Positions 12,459 through 24,505 of a stretch of DNA of 64,000 nt are shown here, in pieces (positions within the stretch are counted from its first letter, which is position 1; each line of letters starts with the position of its first letter). The notes below the pieces were generated by a model. The model searched no databases. It had not been told where the DNA came from and saw only the letters and a program-made list of their open reading frames with translations. A program made the translations under genes and the position numbers. This stretch comes from Megamerina dolium (Eukaryota; Arthropoda; Insecta; Diptera; Megamerinidae): assembly GCA_963854835.1 (NCBI GenBank), contig OY978528.1:58970761-59034760 (forward strand), given 5' to 3'.

Positions 12459-13346
12459 CAGGTCCGGAATATAAAGTGGATGCATAAGAACCTCCCAACC
12501 AGGTTTCCGGAGCTTCTGGCGAGTCACTATCGATGTGGGTTCGGACAGTACAGGTCCGAATTCAGAGTTTGGCCGTAGGGGGGCAGCTCTTAGTAGATAA
12601 TTCCCTGCCAATCACACCAAACACCTAGTAAAATCTTCCTGACCGTCAACCCTGGCTTGCCAACCGTTTGCGCCGGCTCACCGCGATTCGACCACGACCG
12701 TTTTCGCTTGACGTTGTCGTAAGTGACCCACTATTCATCACCAGTAACCATCCGCTTCAGAAATGGATCGACTTTGTTGCGATTCCCCAGAGATTCGCAG
12801 ATGGAAATTCGGCCCATGAAGTTTTTTTGCGTTAACTCATGTGGCACCCATACACCGAGCTTCTTTTTATATCCAGCCTTATTTAAATGTTTCCACACGA
12901 TTTTATGTGCAATATTTAGCTCCTGGGCAATAAAAACAGTGCTTATATGACGGTCAGACTCTACGATTTCTATTATTTTATCAATATTTTCGACAATTGG
13001 CCTTCCTCAAAATTACCGGAACGGAATCGATGAAAAAAATTGCACGTGATTGGCTATTACAGTATCAGGACCATAAACACTATACACATTTTCAGTCGTC
13101 TGTCTTGCATTTTCGTCTTTATTGAAGAAAAACTGTAAAATATGGCGTATTTTCTCTTTACTGCTGTCCATCTTGGACGCGTGCTCAAACAATACTGAGT
13201 CAAGCAATCACAAAACTGCCTGAAAAATATATTTAGTACGAAGTCCTATCTTTCTAATTCCATCTAGCATAACCCGATCGCATTTATACAACGCGAGATA
13301 CAGATTACTAAACCCATCTATTGGAAAATAATGGATTTTTTTTTAC
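12459..13346 (-). mobile_element. Mariner element A, copy 2, 3' part truncated
   Basis: Read on the minus strand, the right end carries the family terminus (aatccattatt) with TA at 13347-13348. Next come the N-terminal helix-turn-helix frame (13013-13207, LDSVLFEHASKM, then HILQFFF) and further pieces: WVPHELT, the catalytic block with PFLKRMVTGDE-WVTYDNVKRKRSW, and GIIYYELL. The Asp after MVTG is followed by a stop where Lys or Ser is expected. The C-terminal third and the left terminus are missing, the sequence starting abruptly near 12459. This copy keeps the middle block lost from copy 1. Confidence 0.8.
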
Positions 13347-13348
13347 TA

Positions 13349-14897
13349 TACCATCTTCATACCCTATTAGCCTTCTGTTATGTGCTAGACATTCTTCATA
13401 GTGGAGTTCATATGAAATTATGCTCCAAATTATAAAACACGTGCTGTTCACCGGAACACAGTCATAAGGCACGAAGAGCAAAACTTGAACGTGTAGATAA
13501 TTATAAATATACTCGGTATTATTGAAAGTATTACATTTTTTGATAAACTTTTATTTGCTAACTGTTACTTATTCTGATAATTTTTAAGCAATTATATTTG
13601 AACCCAATATTCATTGAATTTCACAATTCCATAAAGGAATCTATAATGTTTACGATTTTTCTACTTTAAAACTGGATTTTTTCTAAATCTAGCATATAAT
13701 TAATTACAATAGCATTTTTCTTGCAAAAATCTAGGGAAAAATATATTTCAAGATATTTTTGTTCAAAAATATGAAAATTTGATATTTGGCTATGAGATAT
13801 TTTAAATAGAATTGTGTTCTCAGAGAAAAAAATCCAACATTCAATAATGATTTCGAGACTACTCTTTTTATTCTCATTTATGTCATCAGGTGGAGTTCGA
13901 TTGAGGAAATCACGATTGTAACACAAAAGAAAGTTGGACGATTCTAAAACTCCAACGAAATTGACTAATCATTTGGGTAAGATATTTTTTGACAAGTCGG
14001 GAATACTTTTACAAGTGAACAAATATGATCAGTGAACTTTTTGTTTTATGGACTACCCTAATACATATACTTTATTATATATAGACATTGTAATGCCTCA
14101 TTGCATTTAAAATGAAGTTAATCATTTTCAATGTGTACTACACATGTGTATGTATTATAGAATATATATGTATGCTCTAAACATATAAACAAATAGTAGG
14201 CACATTTTCATAAATGTGTTAAGTAAATTTTTAATAATATGTCATTCGTATGTACAGATACATACAAATGTCACAGGCATTCTACCTATCAGTACCTATT
14301 ATCACTAACAGCCTATATATGGACAGTTTAGCACATACAGTTGTGGACAATAAATTAGAAACATTTTAGAAATGTACATATGTACATATTATTTTATGGT
14401 AATTAGATACAAAATTGATTACAACTCTACTTAAAGCTAAATGAAATTATGTTTTTGTTATTAATAGATGATGTTTCTGAAATGAAATTAAGCAAAGAAA
14501 AAAAATAGAAGAACTAAGTAAATATTTTGAAAACTTCGCAAGGCACTTGAAATAATGAAAATAAAGCATTTCAATGCCAATGTACATAGATGGTAGACAA
14601 CATGATCAGAGCTGATGAAAAATGTAAAGAAATAAAAGAAATTTGTTTAACTTACTTTTAAAATGGGATGTATTGGTGACGTTTTAAAGCATCGAGGATT
14701 AAATTCACATTTTTTGAGTTTCCATAATTTTCAGTCAAATTAAGTTTTCTCAGGATATTGAACATTTTAAGATTCTTCCCCTTGTATGCTTTCTGGTACT
14801 GACCGATGATCTAAAATCACTATGCTCTACCAGCTGTTGTCATTTACTTATAAGTGCGAATTTCAAAATTTTATAGGAGAATGAGAAAACGTTTACT
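13349..14897. other. AT-rich spacer, no gene seen
   Basis: No recognisable gene, mobile element or RNA. One 86-codon minus-strand frame (13666-13926) is rich in Ile, Phe and Lys and has no family features. Confidence 0.45.
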
Positions 14898-14900
14898 TTA

Positions 14901-15429
14901 TAGTCCTGATAGACGGCAGCGTTAATCTGGATTAACTATTTAATTCGAATTAACTCGGGCATTAACTACAGCTAATCCGCATTAACTCGACGAGTTAATT
15001 CTCAAAATTTAAGAGGATTAGGGCAATTTTCAATAGCAACACTGCTGAAAAATTTCTATTGTGAATTTTTATCAATTCAACTTACAAGACAATAGCTGTG
15101 TTCGCTAACAAGAAAATTTTCAACATTTGTTAACAGTTTTCGACATGAAAAGCGCTCGCGAAAAAATAAATCCAGCTGTCAATTACTAACTGTGAATGTC
15201 AATTTACAAGTTTCTGATAGTTTTCAGTTCACGTACTTCTTGTAGATTTTCTCATATAGAGAGTGACAAATGACAGAAATTGATAGCGATAGTAATGTAT
15301 GTCAGCAAACCTAATAAAACAGCAATCAGCTGTTTAGTTAATCCGCAATACTGCCGTCTGTCAGGTTAGTATTTTATTCGGATTAAGTGTGCCATTAATC
15401 CGGATTAACGTTGCCGTCTGTCTAGACTA
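14901..15429. mobile_element. MITE copy 1 (529 bp, TTA target duplication)
   Basis: A noncoding element with inverted ends. The left begins tagtcctgatagacggcagc. The right, read inward, begins tagtctagacagacggcaac, and both continue into gttaatc-ggatta. It is flanked by TTA on each side (14898-14900 and 15430-15432). Subterminal 'gaattaactcg' and 'gagttaatt' blocks form further short inverted repeats. It has no open frame of note. A second copy of almost the same length is at 35242-35769. A 3-bp TWA duplication is typical of PIF/Harbinger-type transposons, so that superfamily is the best guess. Confidence 0.85.
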
Positions 15430-15432
15430 TTA

Positions 15433-17159
15433 TTATACTAGTTTATGTACTAAATATGTATAGTTGAGTGTTTTCTCCTCTTCTTAATTTTAGCTAATAA
15501 TTGTACTAGAAGATAAAGTCAACATTTGTTCAGAGATTAATTATTAAGCATTTATAAAATGTAGTCACCGTAAATTTACTATTATTATTAAAAGGAAATT
15601 ATAAAAAAAAAATGTTAATATAGCGACTCTATTTTATTATTCATGACTGTTGATGTAGTACCATGTGGTTGTGCTTGAATAATTAATATCAACAATACGT
15701 TACATTTCTATTAAAATTATCATATAAATAAAATGTACAATTCAATTAAATGCGTATGCATATTTTAAAGGCAATTTAGGAATATACGAACACATACATA
15801 CTTTACACATACGCATCCATATTAATTTAATACCTACATACAATAATTTCAACAACAGCATGAGGGTAAACATATACATATGTCATATGACATTAAATGT
15901 TACTATTCATAGGGAAATTTAATTTTTATAAGAGAATTTTATCGAAATTATATAAGGAGTGTGTTTATACTACAAGAGTAACAGCATAGAACAGCATACT
16001 CATAAGTAGTCGGTAGTCTTTAGTCGGAAGTATGTATATTGTGATCGATACATTCATTTTGGTAACTTAATATTTCTTATATTTAAGTTATACTGTATAT
16101 ATATTTAATTTGCTTCTTTTGATCCTTCCAGTTGCTGTTTTTTTTTCGATTTGGTTGCCAATCAACCATTAAATGGGATAACTCTAGCATATGGTAGACT
16201 TTTTTTATAGCAGCAACGACGAAGGTAGAAAATTATACAATTCACCTATATACTCGTTATACTTGTATATGTATACTTGTAAGTATATATGTATTTTTAT
16301 TTTAATATAAAATTTATTATCCACTAAAGCAGAAGAACAGCGAAAATACATAAAATGTATTCATTCATGTGCGTGTGTGTGTGTGTATGTATTTTACCTG
16401 GAGTTGAATAAATGTAAAAATAAATTCAATATATAAAAAATTCAAATCATTCAATTATCTGATGCAAACACATGCATATCATACTAGATATATCGCTTTT
16501 TATATAAACTCAAAATTTATTTGCTAGGTAAAACGTATGCTCTTATGAAATCGTTTGAAGCGGTATCGAGGGAAGATGATGTGTCGATGCTAAAACTCAT
16601 ATATGCAAAATAAATCAATTTGCATGCATTATAATAGAAATAGAAAAATAAAAACAATATTTGTAAAGTGGTTGGAAAAAATATATAGAATCAAATAGAA
16701 TTGCTGAAAACACAAAACAAATAAAATAAAAAAATTGAAAAATGTAAAAATGTATATGCTAACTCATCCAGAAATTCAGCGACCCCAATAAGAGGAGAGA
16801 CTATCAAGCGAATAATCACTACTTTGGATCTTAATATCGGATTAAGCCAAATTCCTAGATGTCATACATTTAGAGTACTTAATACAAAACAAATTTTGTT
16901 GATTTTTAAAACATGGGAAAACCGAAAAACATTTATTTTCTGAGGAAAAAAAAAATGTAGGAATGAAGTAGAAGCGTGATAAGTATCATGGTTCGTCTGC
17001 TCCGTCGTATAGATTCGTTAAAATTAGAATGTCTGAATTTAAACGGATCCTTAGGAACAATTGTAGTGCTGCACATTGTGAAGCGACGACCTCAAAAGTC
17101 ATAAGAATATCAGAAAATTATTTCATTATATGAAAAAGTTAATATCAGTGAGCTAGCAG
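15433..17159. other. AT-rich spacer, no gene seen
   Basis: No recognisable gene. A TG tract lies at about 16372-16388. Long A/T tracts are present throughout. Confidence 0.45.
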
Positions 17160-17420
17160 GTGATGTCAAAAACTCAAATGATAGGGTTAGGGGAAAATTC
17201 AGTAATATGTAAGTGTAATTGCGATGCCGAAAATACACGAATTACACAACGAATTACTTCGTTTTATTTGCCAGATTTATTACGTTTTGATTTCTTCTTG
17301 ATTCCAAACTTGAATAAGTCCCTTGTAGCTCAAAGATTCCATATGAATAAGGACATTGAAGCGAAGGCCAAGACGTATTTTGAGAAATTTTCGCAATAGT
17401 TCCAATTACCTATTGAAAAC
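17160..17420 (+). mobile_element. Mariner transposase C-terminal scrap
   Basis: The 79-residue plus-strand frame (17160-17399) ends in PDLLRFDFFLIPNLNKSL, VAQRFHMNKDIEAKAKTYFE. This corresponds to the last catalytic Asp region (PDLAPxDFFLFPNLKKSL) and C-terminus of a mariner transposase. The 'APSD/APCD' context has become LRFD. No inverted ends or upstream catalytic blocks are recognisable. It is an old fragment related to the type seen at 48.5 kb. Confidence 0.65.
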
Positions 17421-18560
17421 TCGTAGAAATCGTTGAAGAATATATATTTCTGATAATGATGTTTTTCTTTGTTAGGCAGCAGATTCTTCGAGGGACCCAG
17501 TACACACTAAATTCTCTTTTTAGCTAACATTTTTAATTAATTTATTTTATTTATTATTTTTATTTACCAAGTTTGATAAAAATCAATTCCAAACCAATTC
17601 CAACCAAAATAAAAGTAAATACAATAACAACAAAAAATTTGTATTTAAATTTATACCATACCAATATTCGTAAACATATTGACTAAGGAGCCAGCCGCCA
17701 GTAAAAGATTAAGGAAATGCTGACACGTCGCAGTCAAATGTTGCTTGCATATATAACTCATCCCTCAACTTTGAAGGAGTCTAAGGTGTTGTAAAGATAT
17801 TTCTCAATTTCTTGCACAACAACGCCTCGTACTTTGTACTTGAAAGACTTTAGTTCTACTGTGATAAAGGATATCTTCTACACCACAATTTATCATATAC
17901 ATCCGAGCATCCAATCTTTTGTGCATATGGCTTTGTATGAAGGACGAGAGTTCTCCTGAAATATATTATACATGGCCGTCAACCAATCACACTGTTTATT
18001 TAGGTCTTTGTATCAGTTGCCACAACCTGTATGGACACTTTGACATTTATTACAAATCACTGGCAAGAAAAGTTGACCGGCATTCTACTTTTACCACAAA
18101 GTGAAATTAATTAAAATTTCGCGGGACTAAGCAATCGAGTAAACTAAAGAGACATACTACTCTGTCCAAAAAGTAAAGTTCGACACTAACTTAATGATAT
18201 CTACACAAATTGTTATGTCAAAATATTAATTCGCTTAATTCATTTGTTACCATCGAAAAAAAAAACATTTCAGTTCATTTCATAGAAGTTCTGATTCTAT
18301 TAAACAAAAACCACGAAAAGGTATTTTGAGTTTCGGTAATAGGCAAGACTGACCCGGTGCTAAATAAGGAAAATGAAATTGAGACAATATGAATCGAATT
18401 TTTGGTAAAATTATTCCAAATATCCAATAATGCGAGGAATGCGAATTAACGTGATGCAAAAAATAAGAGTAGTTTCGCCAAGTTTCTAACTTATTTTTAC
18501 GAATTAATTCCTCACATCATGTTTGCGTGTATATGTTTGGTAAGTATGTTTGGGAAGAAG
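17421..18560. other. AT-rich spacer, no gene seen
   Basis: Nothing recognisable. The open frame 17919-18104 has no family features. Confidence 0.4.
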
Positions 18561-19020
18561 AATTAATGAGTTAGGCTAGGAGATTTAACCACTCTATGGA
18601 CGATTCCTGGGCAATTATGGGATTAATTGTCGATTTTCAGATAATTTCAAAAACAGTTTGAAGGGAAGTCTCCCTAAGGGTCATTTTCAGAGTAGCAAGT
18701 TAACTCATTCAATAGAGTTAACTAACAGTTTTGCCACTGAAAAGACGGGTAGTAAGCATGTTTATGGAAAATGTTGAGTAGTTAAGAAGACTGAGAAGCA
18801 GTCACAAATTTTAACCACCTAGACTTTCGTAACGATGGAACAGAAATTTATAAAAACGTCGATTTTGCAAGGTAGCTCTTCTGAGGAGTAAAGATAGACG
18901 GAATTATGTTTAGAAAAAAATGGTAAGGAACAAAAAAGATAATGGTGGTTGGTCTCAAATCTTACCACTCTAAAAGAATCGCTCGAGTATTTTAATGAAT
19001 TTTTAAATTTTCATCATTTT
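18561..19020 (-). repeat. Foldback-like family, tandem degenerate units
   Basis: Read on the minus strand, units resemble 'gaaaatcgacaat..cccataatt', followed by 'aatcg..atagagtgg', as at 49.6 and 62.4 kb. At least two partial units are discernible (18585-18700 and 18870-18990). Both end in a 'taccactct/aaccactct' box. Noncoding, and boundaries are approximate. Confidence 0.5.
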
Positions 19021-19119
19021 TTGAGAAGCAACACTTACATGGAGACTATTAAAATAAAGGTGAGTAAATCAAATTAATCAGTCATCAATTTACTGCGTGA
19101 TGAAGTTACCAAACACAAG

Positions 19120-19402
19120 CAGTTGGCCGAAATTCTCTTCCAGTACTCTTGTGCGAGTTAAATTGTGGACAGTATTATAGGGGTCCTACTTATATTAGCC
19201 ACTTCCAAACAGCAGAATCCTTCTGACATCACTTTTGCTGAGCTTTGTTACAGAGTTCTTTTTTTTAGAAGCTTCTCCATGGCAAATTGTTACTGTCGGA
19301 ATAATTGCCGATTGCTTACCAACAGGTGCTTCAGCCGGGGATTGAAACCACAACCTACAGATCAGAAGGCCAACGTTCTAACCACTGAGTTACGGCTCAC
19401 TG
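19120..19402 (-). mobile_element. tRNA-derived SINE, copy A (3'-truncated)
   Basis: On the minus strand the head shows pol III A-box-like sequence (rc of 'cactgagttacgg') and a B-box-like stretch near 'ggttTcaatcccc'. The body follows and matches the copies at 19.5, 24.1 and 37.3 kb. The terminal 'cacatatttattt' tail is missing, the body simply stopping near 19120. No target duplication is visible. Divergent from the other copies. Confidence 0.75.
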
Positions 19403-19498
19403 TAATAATAAGTACAGTCGAGTTTAATATCCAGAAAGTGAGAAAGGAGTGATTTAGAAAATACGCATATTCATAAATCAGAAAAGCAATAGAATAGA

Positions 19499-20222
19499 TA
19501 AATAAATAATAAATATGTGGCACTTAAAGCCCCGAAGGGCTCATTGGCCCAGCTTCTCTTCAATTACTGTTGTGCGTGTTAAATTTTGGATTAGTATTAG
19601 AAGGGACCTACTTATTTTAACCGCTTCAGAACGGCAGAACCCTTGCGACATCACTTTTTCTGAGCTTTGTCACAGAGTTCTTTTAGAAGCTTTTTCACAG
19701 CAAGTTGTTACAGAAATGACGCTGTGTTTATCGTGAGCACCTGCCAGGATGGCCTTATCTCACGACGCCCAAAGCGTGTGTATCAATTTGAAGCGTTGAT
19801 AAGCGCCACGTAGGAGTGGAAAATCAGAAGCCAACCTCCAGAATCCTACGGTACCAATTGGGGCACGTTGAATGGACGTACTACCCTCCTCAGTTTGGAT
19901 CGAGGCCCATCTAAACCTCTTCAGATCTAAGGGGTCAGCACCCTGGTTGCAATGCATCTCCACATCGAGTACCCACGCCGTGAGACGTGGAATACTCTAC
20001 CCGCGTATCTTTGGGTTACCTAAGCCACCACGAAAACCTCCCCGAAGGGCCGTTCCCAACGATCAGGTTGGAGGGATTCCAACCTGATCACCCGTGGTAC
20101 CAAATTTTTGGTAAGACCTCGTAGCCGAAGCTACTACCAGTTTCAGCCCCATTCGGCTCCGGACTGGTAAGCAAGTTGTTACTGTCGGAAGAATTGCCAA
20201 TTGCTTGACGACAGGTGGGTAC
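19499..20222 (-). mobile_element. tRNA-derived SINE, copy B (head missing, split by an insert)
   Basis: Two pieces (19499-19711 and 20183-20222) together match the body and 3' tail of the SINE: rc of 'ataaatatgtggcacttaa', then the shared middle. The tRNA-like head is absent at the right end. The copy is interrupted at 19712-20170 by an unrelated GC-rich sequence flanked by a 12-bp duplication of SINE sequence. Confidence 0.85.
19712..20170 (+). mobile_element. 459-bp GC-rich insertion with 12-bp target duplication
   Basis: The insert is exactly delimited by gcaagttgttac at 19700-19711 and 20171-20182. It is clearly richer in G and C than its surroundings and ends 'ggactggtaa' at 20170. No frame on either strand gives recognisable protein; 19872-20087 is open but without features. 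Internal complementary blocks such as 'atcaggttgg' and 'ccaacctgat' (around 20061-20089) could form a stem. A target duplication of variable length with no inverted ends fits a retroposed sequence: a 3' fragment of a non-LTR element or a nonautonomous derivative. The plus orientation is a guess based on the 'ggtaa' end. Confidence 0.7.
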
Positions 20223-22504
20223 CGTTAATTAATTAATTTTATTACAACAATTTGTAGTATCTGCATTTGGTCGAATAATTCACATCATATTTACTTCAAT
20301 TAATTTCTGTTTTTTTCCTGAAATCCACCCTGTATATTGTAAAATAATATGACATATTCATATGCACGTATAGAGAAGAATCGTATAATTTTTATTGTGT
20401 GTGAAATAAAAAAAAATTGTTTCTATATTAAATGAAACACCGGTTTTTATGATATTTATTTATTATTATTATTGCTTTGTATTTTTTTTTTTTTTTTTTT
20501 TTTTGAAAATGCAATTTTTTGATGGAATGTGTGAGAGTGGTTGGCAGTGTATGTTGTTCATACACAATTCACTTATTGAATTCGTGCAATATTCTGTGTT
20601 TCTATTTCTTTTATTACTTTTATTAGGTTTTTTATATCAGATATATGACATTCATTCACTTTATATTCACTTTATACATTTATGTATATACAGTTCATAT
20701 AGACGCATACAAACGCAATCATCATCATCATCGTCATATCATTCGTCGCTTTTGTTTTTAACTGAATACTACACTAACTATATAAGAACGATGCTCATTC
20801 AGAAGTAAAATTTAATTCAGTGGCTCTCTACAAAAATATAACTAAAAGCAATAGGTGCAACCGAATTTTGGACAGGCACTAGTAGATTTTGATGTTGAAA
20901 TAATCATTTAACTCTGCAAATTTTATTCTTGAACATCTCTGTAATATATGTAGTACTATTGTATCTCTGAATTGAACTGCTAAATAAATACTATAGTAAA
21001 ATAAATTGCAAAATACATAAAAAAAAGAGAAAAAAATAATAAAACTTCGTAGACACAATACACGTGTGCTATACTGTCTGTTATATGTAGTATATTGTAT
21101 ACAAATACAACATACTTACATATAAAAATCACAACAGATACAATATGTTATTTTTATGAGCAGAGCTCTACAGTCAATATTGGCAATGAATTCGTGTATA
21201 TGCATGTAGCAACATTTCTACAATATATTTACATAGATATGCACATATATATGTAGTGTCAAATTTAAAAATATATATATATATAAATACATAAAAAAAA
21301 ACAAAAATAAAGTATCACCTGCAGCATTAACACATATTCATACATATGCATATGTAAATGTATGTATTTGTACAATGTCAATATGGCAGGATATCATCAC
21401 CTGTTATAATTTCAACCAACATATGAGCTGCAATCAGATAAATTGAAAATGAAAACAATAAAAACAACAACAATAACTACTATTGTTTTAGTAGTATATA
21501 CTGTGCTTGTGTATTTGTTATTATTATTTTATATTATTTCAATTTGATTTTAGTTTTTATTTTATTTTCATATATCCAATATTTAAGTATTTACGAAAAT
21601 TTGCACTTGAATCACTTTAAATGTTTATTAAAAGAATGTTGGAATTTAACCGAATTTTACATCTTAAAAGATTTGTATCAAAATACTTCTGTTACGCCTT
21701 CTTAATTTTGCGGTTATGCTTTGTTTCATCATACATTTTTATTAGAAAAAAATAAAAAATATCTAGTCCATTATTCTAGCCATATCATACCTACGTATGT
21801 CGTTAGTACCATTGTCATCAGTATTATCCTTTAAATCAGCTTAAGAGGGATATCAACTCAACAAACAAAATGCATACAAAAGGAATATGTATCATAAAAC
21901 AATGCGTGTTAGGATAAGCACATTTATAAGATGCATCATCTTATGCATCATCTTATACAATAGATATGAGTATGAGAATACTAAGTACATATATACTATA
22001 TATGTATATTTTGTGAAAGCAAGAATTTTATAATAAGCGGATTTCGTCAATGTATACTAATGTATACTACTCATATTTCAAAGATATGTATGTCGGCCGA
22101 TTTAATGTTGTTGTTGTTTTGGAAATCTTCAAAGTTAATACAATACTGACTTATGTGCATGTATGCACTTTTGAATAAGATGTAATGAGTGACATAAAAA
22201 TGACAAAATGTTGGTATTTAAAAAAAGGTTACATTAATATGTGCAAGATTATGTAGCCTCCTTACCCAATAGTTAAATTTTTAATAATTCTTTTTTTGTA
22301 CAAGAGAAATACTTACTAAGGCTGTATGAAGGTCAAAAACTGTTTGGTGAAATATCGAAATTTTGTTTATAGGGGAAACCATTATTTTATTTTATTGGAA
22401 AAAATTTCCAAATTCCTAAAGTCGTTCTTTTTGAGATATTTCACTTTGACATTGCAGAAACTATTTATTTTATTAATATTTAAATTTTTTTTAGAATATG
22501 GTAG
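20223..22504. other. AT-rich intergenic DNA, no gene seen
   Basis: No recognisable gene. Contains a 23-T run (20482-20504), CAT-rich triplets near 20719-20745 and dense TA-rich tracts at 20.9-22.3 kb. The 119-codon frame 20449-20808 is driven by T-rich composition. Confidence 0.5.
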
Positions 22505-23395
22505 GGCGTTCACCAGGGGTCAGCCCATATCACGCTGCTTTTCAACGTGGTGATGGATCTACTTACGCGCGACATCCAAGAGAGTCTGCCACGGACGCTT
22601 TTATACGCAGACGACGTTGTGCTACTTGCCGAAAATAATGCTGTTCTACCAGGAACGCTAGACCTATGGGTGGACGTGCTTGAATCAAATGGCTTGAGGG
22701 TAAGCCGCAGCAAAACCGAGATGATTGAGTTCCAGTTCGAAGGAGAAGTCGAAAAAACCGGATTAAAACTTGGCAGTGATTCCATCAAGAGCGTCGAAAG
22801 CTTCAAATACCTTGGCTCCCATATTAGTGTAAATTAGTGTAAACGGCACACTTGACAAAGAAATATCGCATTGGATCCAATGTGGGTGACAGATCTGGAG
22901 ATCCACATCAGGCGACAAGAGGATGCCACAACAGATAAAAGGTAAAATGTACAAATCTATTATCAGACCAGCAATGCTTTATTCCTCTGAGTGCTGGGCG
23001 ATACCGCAGAACCTACAACAAAAACTATATGTGACGGAAATGCATATGCTACGTTGGGCCAGTGGTGTTACTCTACTCGATAAAGTCCAGAGTAGGTACG
23101 TCCATGGAAGCAGCAAGGTGGCGCCTATCACAGATAAGCTGCAAGAAAATCGTCTCCGCTGGTATGGTCATGTAATGAGGAGACCGGAAGATCACGTGTT
23201 GAAGAGAACATTGGCAATGGAAGAGAGTAAAAGAGATACAGGAAGACCACTTGGAACTTGGTGCAACTTAATACAATTCGATATGCGTAGCAAAAACATA
23301 AACGAAGAGATGTCACAGGATCGCGCGACTTGAAAATATCGTACTAGGAGAGCCGACCCCAAATAGGAAAAGGCTAGGACAAAGAAGATGAATAT
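22505..23395 (+). mobile_element. RTE-like non-LTR retrotransposon relic (RT core to C-terminus)
   Basis: The plus strand begins in the RT palm with GVHQGSAHITLLFNVVMDLL, then LLYADDVVLLAENN, which keeps the catalytic YADD. GLRVSRSKTEMIEFQF and FKYLGSHISVN follow. After a frameshift near 22840-22925 the thumb/C-terminal part resumes: KGKMYKSIIRPAMLYSSECW, MHMLRWASGVTLLDKV and ENRLRWYGHVMRRPEDHVLK. The 3' end has RRADPK and an A/G-rich end near 23380. The endonuclease and N-terminal RT are missing. The layout fits the RTE group, but the clade is not proven. Inactive. Confidence 0.82.
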
Positions 23396-23695
23396 TGTAG
23401 GAAAGTGACAAACATGATTCAGCAATATTGCCAAATATGTATTACTTTAGCCCGTTTCAGTGTCATAAACACCCTTGCCATACCTTAAAATCTTTTTCTG
23501 TGGCAATAATGTCGAAAAAGTAAAAACCTTTGGTCGCAATAATTTTATTTTTTTTTTATATTACACGTAATTTTATCGACTACAAGATTAAGAGTTATTT
23601 ACAAATAAAATACTTGTCGTTTTACTGCAACTAGTTTTACCATTAATTAACTAACAAGCAATTTACATAGATTAATAGATATTAAATAAATTTTC
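23396..23695. other. Spacer with one 'gcaataatgtcgaa' motif
   Basis: No gene. The motif 'ggcaataatgtcgaaaaag' at about 23503-23521 is the same as the one repeated many times at 58.6-59.8 kb. Confidence 0.45.
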
Positions 23696-24118
23696 TCAGC
23701 AGTTTAAAGCAAGAATTTTCCCTGATAAGATCACAAGTTTTGGTTCTGCGTAGTCTTCATTCCATAGCACCAGTGTTGCAAAAATATCGAGGCTTATGAA
23801 TTGACATTCCTCGTGAGCGTTTCTTCGTGCCGTTTTCCCAGGCACGTGGAGGTCAGTATTTCGTATGAACCAAGACGCGTTCACAATGCCCCTCAGAACC
23901 TTGTTTTGAAAACCTTTGATTTATGTCAACGTGGCTCACCGTTCATGCATATCCGTTTCAGTATATGATTGTAGACTTCAGTTTTGTTGTGTATGAATAG
24001 CTTGGATTTTTTACCCATTAAGCACTACATATTTCAGTATCTCAAATTTAGCTCTTCCCTTTCTAATTTCACATTTTCGCTCCAACAAAGTTTAGCATCA
24101 AGTGTAATACCAAGATAT
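23696..24118 (-). mobile_element. Jockey-type non-LTR retrotransposon relic (distal ORF2)
   Basis: From 24118 leftward the minus strand reads ILVLHLMLN or, in the other frame, YLGITLDAKLCWSENVKLER. It then gives LMGKKSKLFIHNKTEVYNHILK and, in another frame, NASWFIRNTDLHVPGKTARR (23696-23884). This order (YLGxTLD, then IHNKxxxYxxILKP, then N-A-PWYxRNxDLH) is that of the region after the RT core in Jockey-clade ORF2. Several frameshifts are present. The SINE at 24119-24492 sits right at its truncated end. Confidence 0.75.
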
Positions 24119-24492
24119 AAATAAATAAAATAAATATGTGGCACTTAAAGCCCCAAAGGGCTCATTGGCCGAGCTTTTTCTTCTATTACTGTTGTGCGTC
24201 TTAAATTTTGGACAGTATTAGAATGGACCTACTTATTTTAGCTAGTTCCGAACGGCAGAACACTTGAGACATCACTTTTTCTGAGCTTTGTCACAGAGTT
24301 CTTTTTAGAAGCTTTTTCATGGCAAGTTGTTACTGTCGGAAGAATTGCCAATTTCTTGCCGACAGGTGGGTACCGTTCGAAAGAAAAATCTTTTCGATAT
24401 TAAATTTGTTATGCATCAGCCGGGTATTGAACCACGACCTACAGATCAGAAGGCGAACACACTAACCACTGAGCTACGGCACCCACCCACCC
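24119..24492 (-). mobile_element. tRNA-derived SINE, copy C (full length, 13-bp target duplication)
   Basis: The best preserved copy. On the minus strand the head starts gtgccgtagctcagtggtta (A box), continues through ccttctgatctgtaggtcg and reaches a B-box-like ggttcaata. The body follows, then a tail of cttaaagtgccacat-type sequence ending in TTTATT repeats. It is flanked by aataccaagatat on both sides (24106-24118 and 24493-24505). Transcription by RNA polymerase III from the internal boxes and mobilisation by a partner LINE are inferred from the structure. It encodes no protein. Confidence 0.9.
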
Positions 24493-24505
24493 AATACCAA
24501 GATAT

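Noticed and set aside
19872..20087. Open frame within the 459-bp GC-rich insert
   Set aside because: GC-rich DNA gives long chance frames; the opposite strand is also partly open and neither resembles a protein family.
20449..20808. 119-residue open frame
   Set aside because: Dominated by Phe, Leu, Ser and Tyr from T-rich sequence with a 23-T run. No family features and no splice or start context.
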